Positions 21,138 through 29,429 of a stretch of 40,184 nt of DNA are shown here, piece by piece. The notes below the pieces were generated by a model, which did not search any database, was not told the origin of the DNA, and was given only the letters and a program-made list of their open reading frames with translations. A program made the translations under genes and the position numbers. Each line of letters begins with the position of its first letter. Position 1 is the stretch's first letter. The DNA comes from Proteromonas lacertae (lineage: Eukaryota; Sar; Bigyra; Opalinata; Proteromonadidae): the NCBI GenBank assembly GCA_002245135.1, contig NGBS01000351.1, positions 1 through 40,184 on the forward strand, given 5' to 3'.

Positions 21138-22646
21138 ATGTTATCAAAGTTCTTAACCCCATCAAGAAGAATAATTCGTAGTACATTTAAAGTTGTATTT
21201 GTATTGTTAATTATATCCATATAGAGTCGATCATTTGGTGTAAGAGTTGAAAGCGATTTAATCGGTGAAAAAAGAGTTCCAGAAGATGCATATTATGGCG
21301 TGCAAACCATGAGAGGCATTGAAAATTATAATATAACAGGAGTTAAGCTAAATCACTTTCCAAACTTTATTCGAGCTTTTGCTATGATTAAAAAAGCATG
21401 TGCAGAAGCAAATGGTGAATTGGGAATAATAAAACGTGAGAATAGTGAAGCTATCTGTAAAGCTTGTGATGAAATCTTAGCTGGAAAATATAGAGATCAA
21501 TTTTTAATTGATATGATTCAAGGAGGTGCTGGTACTTCAACAAACATGAATGTCAACGAAGTTATAGCAAATCGTGCATTAGAAATTTTAAAACACGAGA
21601 AAGGAGAATATCAATATTTAAGTCCAAATGATGATGTAAATAAATGTCAATCTACCAACGATACATACCCAAGTGCAGCAAAAATAGGTATAGCCTTAGA
21701 AAACAAGAAATTAGTGAGAGAGTTAAATGCTTTAATTATATCTTTAAAGAACAAAGGAGATGAATTTGAAGATGTAATTAAAATGGGTAGAACACAATTA
21801 CAAGATGCAGTGCCAATGACAATGAAACAGGAGTTCTATGGTTATGCTAGAACCCTTGAAAGTGATTTATCTATCTTAAAGAAAGTATTAGATAAATTAG
21901 TATTTGTCAACTTAGGAGGAACAGCAATTGGTACAAAAACAGCATCTCATCCACAATTCAGTAATACTGTTGTTCCAAAGTTACGAAATATTACAAACTT
22001 ACCTATTGAATTAGCTGATAATTTAGTTGCTGCATCTTCATCCACTGGTACAATGTTATTATTTCACACTGTTATTAGAAGATTGGCTGTAAAAACATCT
22101 CAGATATGTAATGATTTAAGATTAATGTCATCTGGTCCACGATGTGGTTTGAATGAAATTAATCTTCCAGCTATGGCTCCAGGATCTTCTATTATGCCTG
22201 GTAAAGTCAATCCAGTAATTCCAGAAGTAGTCAATCAAACCTGTTTTCAAATAATTGGTGCTGATGAAACTGTTACATTAGCATCTCAAGCTGGACAATT
22301 GGAATTGAATGTCATGGAACCTGTTATTATCTTTAACATATTCCAATCAACTAATATGTTATGCAGAGCTATTAGAACTTTAAGAACAAAATGTGTTGAA
22401 GGAATTACAGCTAATAAAGAGAAGTGTTATGATATGGTTAAGAATTCAATTGGCATTGTTACTTGTTTATTACCATATATTGGATATAAGAACTGTACTC
22501 AAGCAGCTAAGAAAGCATTGAAAGAAAATAAATCTGTTGGTGATGTGTTAGTTGAATTGAACTTCTTGAGCGAGGAAGAAGTAAAGAGTATTTTAAGACC
22601 TGCTCAATTAGTGAAACCTAATTATATTGTTCATGATAAGAAGTAA
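21138..22646 (+). CDS. aspA: aspartate ammonia-lyase with organelle-type presequence, 2 exons
   Basis: Exon 1 (21138-21191) encodes MLSKFLTPSRRIIRSTFK, a basic, Ser/Arg-rich, acid-free mitochondrion-type presequence. An intron of 33 nt (GTTGTA...ATATAG, 21192-21224) or 30 nt (from 21195) follows. Exon 2 (21225-22646) opens SRSFGVRVESDLIGEKRVPEDAYYG and carries the whole enzyme, about 491 residues (E. coli AspA has 478). Superfamily landmarks are GGAGTSTNMNVNEV (~120-133, AspA rather than fumarase wording), QSTNDTYPSA (~160) and the catalytic loop GSSIMPGKVNP (~337-347). It converts aspartate to fumarate and ammonia, presumably in the matrix of a mitochondrion or related organelle. There it could feed fumarate to respiration or malate dismutation. 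The bacterial-type sequence suggests acquisition by lateral transfer. The presequence and site of action are inferred from composition. Confidence 0.88.
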
Positions 22647-22762
22647 TTTATACTATTTCTAAAATATCTGAATTACTTACTTTTTATATTTGTTTATGGG
22701 TTAGAGAAAAAGAGTTGATTTGAAGAGAATTACTATTTTGGGTGTTATTATCACAAAAGAAA

Positions 22763-23113
22763 ATGTTAAGCTTAATCAGCATTAAAGCAAGAATAAACCA
22801 ATTAGTTTTAGTCTCTACAAGATATATTAGCAAAATATCAGGTAATAATAGAAATAACTATCCAGATTACACCAAATCCATAGAAGACCAATATTTCCCC
22901 TCATTTGTAATACAATTATGTATTATATTTTTCATAGGAAGATATAAAACCAATAGTTAACGAAAATACCTTTGAATTAGTATCATTTCTTCGTTTATTG
23001 ACAAATAGGATATTAAAGAGTTTAACAATGAATTAAAGGCATTATTTGGTGATTTGAGTATGACAGATCCATTAACATTTAATACAGTAGAAAATTACAG
23101 ATCCATAGAATAA
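22763..23113 (+). CDS. small 3-exon gene, probable organelle-targeted protein of unknown function
   Basis: Exons 22763-22906, 22938-22979 and 23009-23113 are joined across introns of 31 nt (GTAATA...CATAG) and 29 nt (GTATCA...AATAG). All junctions are in phase 0 and give 96 residues ending YRSIE. The first ~30 residues (MLSLISIKARINQLVLVSTR...) are basic, hydroxylated and free of acid, like a mitochondrial presequence. The rest is acidic and contains DIKEFNNELKALFGDL and a Pro/Asn-rich tail. I do not recognise the family. Without splicing each frame stops within a few codons of the exon ends, so the intron model is what makes this a gene. The gap to the aspA stop is only 116 bp. Size and targeting would fit a small complex subunit or assembly factor, but that is a guess. 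Confidence 0.6.
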
Positions 23114-23142
23114 TTATTCAATATTATGTATTATTTAAATTA

Positions 23143-23250
23143 TATAAGCATAATTTAAGCTTCCTTGTTAAGAAACATCATATGAAATGTTTAATCATCT
23201 TCAATTATAATGGGAATTATTTTGTGAATTTTTATTTGAAATTCTATCGA
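23143..23250 (-). pseudogene. scrap of a second glycosyltransferase copy
   Basis: Three pieces of the glycosyltransferase pseudogene at 1609-2624 recur here end to end: AAGCATAATTTAARCTTCCT (compare 1820-1840), TATGAAATGTTTA (compare 1899-1912) and TCTTCAATTATAATGGGAAT with its continuation (compare 2284-2333). Intervening segments are deleted. It is a short, internally deleted relative of that gene, about 21 kb away. Confidence 0.6.
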
Positions 23251-23269
23251 TTGCATGGGATCTTGTGTT

Positions 23270-24110
23270 TTGGTTGTCCACTCAAAATTTGGACACCCTA
23301 TTTCTAGAGGTGTTTCAACCTCAATACTCATATTTATCTTACTATTATCATAAAACTAAGCGTTTCTGAACTTATCTTTGTATTTCGTTAACTTTCAATT
23401 CACACATTATGACATTATTTTTAAAATTTGAGCACCTCATGGTCCAGACTATAGAGCATAATAACTGCATCTTGGATCTCCAATTTTTATTTATATATTA
23501 TGCTTATTGAATGAGAGTGCTCAAAAAATAACAAGAATAGACACAAACATAAGTTTGATCATTTTTTCAATTTTTATTTTTTCAGCACCTGCCTCCTATA
23601 GGAAGTAAGGGCTCAATATAATAATATATTATGTGTATATGATGATTATTAAACTTATTTATTTAATTATATTAGTCTAATTTTCGTAATCTAGCTATTT
23701 CCTTAATTATTTATAATTGATTTATAGCATAATAAAATGGGGAAGTTTGAGTTTAGACGCGTGTTCAAAATTTGAACTCGCCTAATCTAGTTAGAGTTAG
23801 AGTTTGACTCTAATATTTTATATTACTTGACTATAATTGCTTAATTAAGAGATTCTGAGAAAATGGTAGGGATAGCACAACTTTTTTTGGTCTAATTTCA
23901 CGATCTTTTAATGATTTGAGCATTTTTGATCCCAACCTATTGTACATAATAACTGTACACAGGATCTCCAGTTTTTTTATTAAATATCTTACTATTAGAT
24001 GAGAATGCTCAAAATATAATGTGTGATAACACAAGCTCGGCTTGAATATTTTTTTATATTTTATAAAATTTGAACACCTGCCTCCTATAGGAAGCTAGGG
24101 CTTATTTTTG
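23270..24110 (+). repeat. two diverged copies of a repeat resembling the MULE terminal arms
   Basis: Copy 1 (about 23405-23620) and copy 2 (about 23905-24105) share, in order: TTGAGCA, a CATAATAACTG block, GGATCTCCA with a T run, GAGA/GTGCTCAAAA, and CACCTGCCTCCTATAGGAAG. The MULE arm at ~10440-10600 has the same order (TTGTACATAATATGTGTAC, GGACCTCCAGTTTT, AGAAAATTCAAAA, ACACAAGCTTTGGCTTGATC). Around 23765 TTCAAAATTTGAACTCG repeats the inner palindrome of the MULE. These look like ends of older or related MULEs or their MITEs. No gene is recognised here or in 24111-24370. Confidence 0.55.
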
Positions 24111-24370
24111 TTAATTAATTAATAAATACTATTATTTTTTAAACTGTTTGACTTATTTACTATCTGAATAACTATCTTAAGCTCTATTTCAATCGTTTAT
24201 CCCATAAAAACAATTTAACTAAGTCATTAAGACATATTTATTTATAACTAACTGATAATTGAACCTTTTTCTTAAAAAACAAATCATTCAACTAAATTTT
24301 GGCAATCTTGTATCTATTCGAGGAAGTCAACATATTTTACATTTCCATAGCTTCTATTATTGTTAAATTA

Positions 24371-24604
24371 TCACCTTCTTGAACATAATTTACTTACATT
24401 TATTAAACTACTAGCCATTGGATAAGTTAAGAATTTAGAATCATCTACTTCTCGTTTTATAATCATGAATTTTGATAATTTGCTTTCTAAAGCATTTCTT
24501 ATACCTACAACGAAGTTATCTCTATTGAATTGTAATTGATATACTTCTACTAATCTTTTCATATATTGTAAAGCTACTTCTTTTATATTCAATTTACCTC
24601 TCAT
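24371..24604 (-). pseudogene. unrecognised helical fragment, repeated at 24869-24930
   Basis: A 77-codon frame begins with LNIKEVALQYMKRLVEV and continues with RNALESKLSKFMIIKREVDD. A diverged copy of its opening (YKVKELAFEYMKGLIEV) lies at about 24869-24930 on the same strand, on the other side of the Hsp70 fragment. So a small unit is duplicated around it. The stretch follows Hsp70-like sequence and could be a rearranged Hsp70 C-terminal helix, but the wording does not match well enough to claim it. Confidence 0.35.
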
Positions 24605-24845
24605 GATTTAGCTTTGAATATCTAGCTTTTACAACCATTCTTTAAAATTTCTCAGGTGTAAGAAGACCTTTATCATTTGTAATTGTGATCTTATTAGCTT
24701 TACCAATACTCTCTTTTACAACACTTACATTCAAAGCATTATTAGTTATTATATATTGTCATAGATTCTTCACCTTCAAACACTTGAATTAACACATCGA
24801 GTTGTTAATCACTGTATGTACTAAATACTTGAGTATTATTAACTG
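24605..24845 (-). pseudogene. Hsp70 substrate-domain fragment, decayed
   Basis: Leftward from ~24845 the frame gives VFSTYSD, QLDVLIQVFEGEESMT, then (after a frame change) NALNVSV, GKANKITITNDKGLLTPE and RMVVKA. This is the characteristic order of the Hsp70 substrate-binding beta domain (usual wording QP.V.I.VFEGER, ILNVSA, GK.N.ITITNDKGRLS, ERMV). Several in-frame stops and at least one shift are present, and the ATPase domain is absent. It is a short pseudogene fragment of a chaperone gene. Confidence 0.7.
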
Positions 24846-24994
24846 AAATTTTGATATTAATTGTAATTAATTAACTTCTATTAATCCTTTCATATATTCA
24901 AAAGCTAATTCTTTAACTTTGTATAACTTTTACTTTGTTAAATCATCTCTTCTAAAAAACCTTTTTAAATCACTATAATTTCTTTTCTGTTCAA

Positions 24995-25226
24995 TAAACA
25001 AGTCTCAATTATCACTTTAACAAGCACACATTCCTATATTATAGTGAAATTCCCATTGCCCAAATATCACTCAATGGACTTATACTACCTGTTTTAATTG
25101 ATTTGTTTAATATTTTTATTGCATATTGATTCTTTGATGGATCTTCACATAATTCAACTAATTTCTTTATTAATTTATATTGATTGATATGTCCATTACC
25201 ACTTTGATCTACTTGTAACTTTAATA
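24995..25226 (-). repeat. left arm of a near-identical 233-bp inverted duplication
   Basis: The reverse complement of this stretch matches 26637-26869 almost base for base. One coding difference is visible (Gly versus Val in ...SGNGHINQ / ...SGNVHINQ). The spacer is 1410 bp and holds the MCM5-like fragment. Outside these limits the flanks differ. It carries a truncated protein-kinase fragment (see 26250-26830). Confidence 0.85.
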
Positions 25227-25239
25227 TATTCATTCAAAC

Positions 25240-26140
25240 TCAATCGTTTTAAACTCATTCCAATAATAATCATCACTAGTAAATTTATCTAAACGTTGGT
25301 TCTACCAATTGTTAATCTTGAACTAGTTATTGTAGATAAATTGTACCTGAACCAGGAACATCAATAGGTCAATAGAAAAAACTAGCATCAACTATCAATA
25401 ACTGAGCATATAAATAAGCGAATTTAAATATTCACAATTATTCTTCTTTTGATGAATGCTTTGTTGGGAATGTTTAAACTAACCAACATAATTCATAGGT
25501 AATTGAACATTTCCAAATGCAGAAGGAACTGGGATATACTTTAAATACTTACAATTTGAACAACGAATTGCGACTTTGATGGCTTTTGGTCTTTAAAGAG
25601 ATGCACTGATTATAAGTCCTGATATACTGACTAGCTTGTTCACATGATTTGCCTATTATATATATGTACATTAAAAATCATTTCATTTATACATTTAATG
25701 ATCGGATTGATATTGAGTTTTGTGAAAATTTTAATAAGACATTGATTGAGGGAGGATTTTCTGCATTTAACTCATTTTCTACTACTCTTTGAGCTGCAAT
25801 TTCAAACTATTGATAAGTAATAATAATTGTTTAATGTACTTGTGGTAAATAACAATTTGTCTCTCTTTGTAATACATCAAGTAAAACATTGTTGAATATT
25901 CCTAGATGAGCTAAATTAATTTCTACAAAATATTCACCTCTGTTGAAATTTTCCAATAATGATTTTCTAGTGATAAGAATAATCAATATATTTATATATA
26001 CCTGTAGATATAAATATTGTTTTCACTATAATCTCTTAAAAACTCTTGAAACTTTGTTTGAGCTTGTAAAGGTTCTAAAGCAGACGATTCACCATTAAAA
26101 ATCTTTCATAAAGATAACAAGCCTTCAAACTTTTTACCAC
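25240..26140 (-). pseudogene. N-terminal MCM5-like fragment with three short introns
   Basis: Leftward from ~26100 exons read KFQEFLRDYSENNIYIY, then RKSLLENFNRGEYFVEINLA...CYLPQ, then FEIAAQRVVENE...LLKFSQNSISIRSLN, then ANHVNKLVSISGLII...RPKAIKVAIRCSNC and PMNYVG. Introns of 35, 33 and 40 nt (GTATAT...ACTAG, GTACAT...AATAG, GTATAA...AATAG) separate the first four. The order fits the MCM5 N-terminal domain: helical bundle, SIRSL, then the RA/PKA..I.I.C..C zinc region. A stop and a frame disturbance lie in the ISASL.RPKA stretch, and the sequence ends before any AAA+ motor. It is therefore a truncated, decayed copy of a replicative helicase gene. Retained introns show it arose from genomic DNA, not from mRNA. 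Confidence 0.65.
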
Positions 26141-26249
26141 TTTGTTTATTAATATTTCTTTAATTTAAAATTCTGGAAAGAAAATAACGGGATGTACGGG
26201 TTCTAGCCCTGTAGTAGTTCCAAATATTTTTGAATCTGAGGTAGAAATA

Positions 26250-26830
26250 AAAACAGTGAAGTTAAATATACATGAAAAAGCTTTTAAAAACCAAAATGGT
26301 GGAAGTCAACAGAATTCATCTCGAAACCAACCATTGTCATCTAGTAATATTATAAAACCTTCAGTTAGACCACTTGGTCAATCTGTTGTAGGTGGTAGGC
26401 ATACACATCAATCAATAGGATCAGTTGGTATGTCTTATTGTTCTGAAGAGTGTGATAATCCTGAAGTTTATGATTGGCTTACAAACGAATCACCTCGAAA
26501 TTCCACAACCTCTCATGAAAGAGAAGCTCGAAAAAATGTCAAAAAGTATAGTACAATACTTGTGATATAAGTGAAAATATTCATGCAAAATTAAAACGTC
26601 ATGTAACAATCGATAAGCCTATGGAGCAAACTAATTTATTAAAGTTACAAGTAGATCAAAGTGGTAATGTACATATCAATCAATATAAATTAATAAAGAA
26701 ATTAGTTGAATTATGTGAAGATCCATCAAAGAATCAATATGCAATAAAAATATTAAACAAATCAATTAAAACAGGTAGTATAAGTCCATTGAGTGATATT
26801 TGGGCAATGGGAATTTCACTATAATATAGG
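26250..26830 (+). pseudogene. decayed Ser/Thr kinase fragment (CaMKK/SNF1-like wording)
   Basis: The first part (about 26190-26565) is a Ser/Asn/Gly-rich leader with SYCSEECDNPEVYDWL. A frame change near 26545 leads to DKPMEQTNLLKLQVDQSG and the kinase opening HINQYKLIKKL. The glycine loop is missing, and the frame runs on to LCEDPSKNQYAIKILNKS, which includes the ATP-site lysine. It then jumps to SPLSDIWAMGISLYY, the subdomain IX block, so the catalytic centre is deleted. The frame closes at ~26824. The closest wording is that of calcium/calmodulin-dependent kinase kinase or similar kinases; the subfamily is uncertain. The last 230 bp are duplicated in inverted form at 24995-25226. Confidence 0.5.
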
Positions 26831-26869
26831 AATGTGTGCTTGTTAAAGTGATAATTGAGACTTGTTTAA
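26637..26869 (+). repeat. right arm of the 233-bp inverted duplication
   Basis: Partner of 24995-25226. It begins TATTAAAGTTACAAGTAGAT and ends GAGACTTGTTTA. Near-identity of the arms shows the duplication is recent, or kept alike by gene conversion. Confidence 0.85.
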
Positions 26870-27419
26870 TAATAGGTAAAATTGGTGAAGTAACAACAAT
26901 TAATGATATAATAATCACAATTCTATGAGAGATAGAATAAAAATGAATATATATTACACTAAAGGTAGAAAAACACTTAAAGATGGTAAAGTTGTAGTTC
27001 ACCTATTTAATCAACAATTGTCTGGAATTTTTCAAATTGAAGTTGAATGGAATTATTTCAAATATTATTCTAATCTTACTAAATATGACTTTAATAACTA
27101 TATATATGGTATTTATTTGTATATTGAATTGAATTTTTGTTATTATGGGTATAAAAAAGTGTATGAGCTTGAATAGAATTTGGACCATAAGATTTTTTTG
27201 CTCATTAAAAAAAAATACGTTTAAATTTTGTAACGAATTAATTTTTATGAGCTTGATCTAAAGCTCTAAATTTGGACCATTGCCTAAATAATTGAAAAAT
27301 ATATTCAAGCTTTAGTTTGAAAATTCCATTTATTTTCAAGTTTATTAGGTTATGTCCTATAGAAATCAACATAATTTTCTATATTATATATGTATTTTTA
27401 CAGTATAATAATGAAAGAA
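26870..27419. other. no gene recognised
   Basis: An 83-codon plus-strand frame (26925-27176) with HLFNQQLSGIFQIEVEWN is present but not recognised. Near 27229 the phrase TTGTAACGAATTAATTTTTA recurs at ~32167, just after the Polinton integrase stop, so a piece of element sequence may lie outside the proposed left end. Motifs TTTGGACCAT (27180, 27276) repeat. Confidence 0.35.
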
Positions 27420-27530
27420 AGGTGGTTATGTATACCTATACATAACCCCCTATTGTTTTTCCGTTTCAAAAAAATATCCGTTTTATAGTATACATAACCC
27501 CCTATGTGTTTTTTGTCCGTTTCATAATCA
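27420..27530 (+). repeat. probable Polinton end repeat
   Basis: AGGTGGTTATGTATAC is followed at once by its near inverse (CTATACATAACCCCCT). About 55 bp later GTATACATAACCCCCTAT comes again, and both copies are followed by a T-rich tract and CCGTTTC. This is a small palindrome plus a direct repeat, as often seen near Polinton ends. The partner repeat at the other end is outside the window. Confidence 0.45.
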
Positions 27531-27701
27531 AACCATAATTCAAGCTTACATTATTTTTTCGCTTTTCTGTTTGAATTTAAACAAAAATAATTATTCCATT
27601 TGAATCCTCATCTTATGATGAATCTATTTATGTTGTTAGTTCAAATTATAGAAAGTGAATGACATATAATTTCAAAAAATAATTCAATAAAAACAATCTC
27701 A

Positions 27702-27753
27702 ATAGGATGGCCACCATACTGTGTGATATGACAACATATGGTGACCATCCTAT
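27702..27753. other. 17-bp stem hairpin near the Polinton left end
   Basis: ATAGGATGGCCACCATA (27702-27718) pairs with TATGGTGACCATCCTAT (27737-27753), 16 of 17 positions matched, with an 18-base loop. It lies ~170 bp past the 3' end of the acidic-protein gene, so it could be a transcript end signal or a structural site of the element. Confidence 0.55.
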
Positions 27754-27927
27754 GTAATAAAAAACAAAACAAAAAAATGGAGTTCAAGTCAACTCTCGAA
27801 ACGCATCTATTTTTCTATTATTGAAATTCTTATAAGACTTGTTATAATGCTAATTAATTATGTAAATTATGAAAACAACACTCCCACACAAACACAATCA
27901 ATCATTTGAACCAATTAGGACCAGAGA

Positions 27928-28362
27928 TTAATAATCATTTTGGTACTCTGGCTCCTCATCATCATCATCTACTATATATTGTGAGAAGTTATCATCATCA
28001 TCTTCCTCTGTAGTACTATCTTCTTGTTTTTGGTTTTTGGTTGAAATGTTTTTTTGATTTATTTTCTTTCTTTTGAATCTTGGAGTTTTAGATGTACTGC
28101 ACTTTCTTTTTGTCGATACCACCTTTAACAACTTGTTGTTGTCATCATCATCATCATTATAATCATCATCATCCAGATTATCAAACAACGATGCTACAGA
28201 GACTTTACTACTTACCATACTTTCAGCAGTACTTCTGTAAACTATATCTCCTTTCGAATTCTTGTTTTCTTCTTTTTCGCATTTTGCTAAATCGTTGTCA
28301 CCGAAATGTATGATATACATACAAGTCAGTTCCACCATGTCCTCCATTGCATGGTCAAGCAT
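27928..28362 (-). CDS. Polinton acidic protein, unknown function
   Basis: 144 codons. The C-terminal two thirds alternate long Asp/Glu runs (DDDD.NDDDDD, EEDDDD, DDDDEEPEY) with a Lys/Arg-rich patch (TPRFKRKK), the pattern of a nuclear DNA- or histone-contacting protein. The preceding gene on the same strand ends five bases upstream. Not recognised beyond composition. Confidence 0.5.
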   Translation of the reverse strand: MLDHAMEDMVELTCMYIIHFGDNDLAKCEKEENKNSKGDIVYRSTAESMVSSKVSVASLFDNLDDDDYNDDDDDNNKLLKVVSTKRKCSTSKTPRFKRKKINQKNISTKNQKQEDSTTEEDDDDNFSQYIVDDDDEEPEYQNDY

Positions 28363-28366
28363 ACGA

Positions 28367-28726
28367 TCATACTATTGATTCAAAATAGAAATATATATAA
28401 ATTGGATATACGATGCTTTTGTCCAGATCCTCTTTATACATGATATTACATAGCAGGACAGACATCAACACTCTGGACATTTTTAACCTTTCATGTCGAT
28501 CATCAATCTTTTCAATTTCTGTGAATCTTTTGTACCATGTAGTGAAACGCCTTATACTGAAGTTACCATTCCAGCTATAGACATATAATAATATAATATA
28601 CCTATATCGTTGCAAATCTTTCTCATGTTCCACAATCGTCTTAAAATTCTCACACAAAATTTTATATATGCTCGGATTTGGATCATTAATGAAACTGTTT
28701 TTGTATAGTATCTTCCAGTTGCTCAT
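28367..28726 (-). CDS. Polinton small protein, unknown function
   Basis: 119 codons starting MSNWKILYKNSF. Mixed helical composition with aromatic residues (NWKILY, RFTTWYKRF) and no recognised motif. It lies between the acidic-protein gene and the divergent integrase gene, the usual place for small accessory genes near the integrase end of a Polinton. Confidence 0.4.
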   Translation of the reverse strand: MSNWKILYKNSFINDPNPSIYKILCENFKTIVEHEKDLQRYRYIILLYVYSWNGNFSIRRFTTWYKRFTEIEKIDDRHERLKMSRVLMSVLLCNIMYKEDLDKSIVYPIYIYFYFESIV

Positions 28727-29429
28727 AATAAGTGAATGAAAGGGAAATAACGTTGAACAATGAACAAATGTTATATGTATATATGAAACGGATATATATA
28801 TTTTTTAATGTTGTTATAAAGACATATAACTCTATTAATTTAGATAATAATCATAATGAAATGAATTTCATTATTACTTTTGTTTTTTGTTTTTGGACCA
28901 TATGTTTAGCACTAATAGTTACGATCCACATTTATACAGCTCATATAGCAACCAAAACCCATATCCTGTCAAACCGTTACCTACAAATGGTAACTTATCA
29001 CTTGCAACATATATTAACCATGGAGCACCGAATATTACACATCCAACAAGAGAGGCTTCGTATGAAGACCAAATGTCAAACCAAATTGCCCAATATCGAT
29101 CACGCTTAGATGAACTATATAAAAAATATTATTACCTTAATGAAAATGAATTTGTCAAAATGACACAACATTTGTCTAGTATGAATGACATAGCTCCACC
29201 ACCAGATGTAGTACGTGAATACTTAAGGAGACAACCTGGAAAACAAATTGTTGATTTCATATATATAAAATAATAATCCATTCGCTACTATCAAGAAGCC
29301 AGGGTACTTCCAAATGGATATAGTGTTTTTCTTACCTGATATGGAACATTTGTATTTTATCGAAATGAATTCAAGAAAAGTATGGGCAATATTTATGCCT
29401 AATAAATATGGTGATAATAGTAGTTTCAA

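Noticed and set aside
21300-22646. Starting the lyase at the in-frame GTG/ATG near 21300
   Set aside because: Family sequence (SDLIGEKRVPEDAYYG) is in frame upstream from 21240, and a short intron links it to an ATG at 21138.
26195-26225. TRNA-like T-arm (ACGGG TTCTAGC CCTGT)
   Set aside because: The stem and loop fit, but no matching acceptor, D-arm or anticodon arm is present, and the stretch is in an open coding frame.
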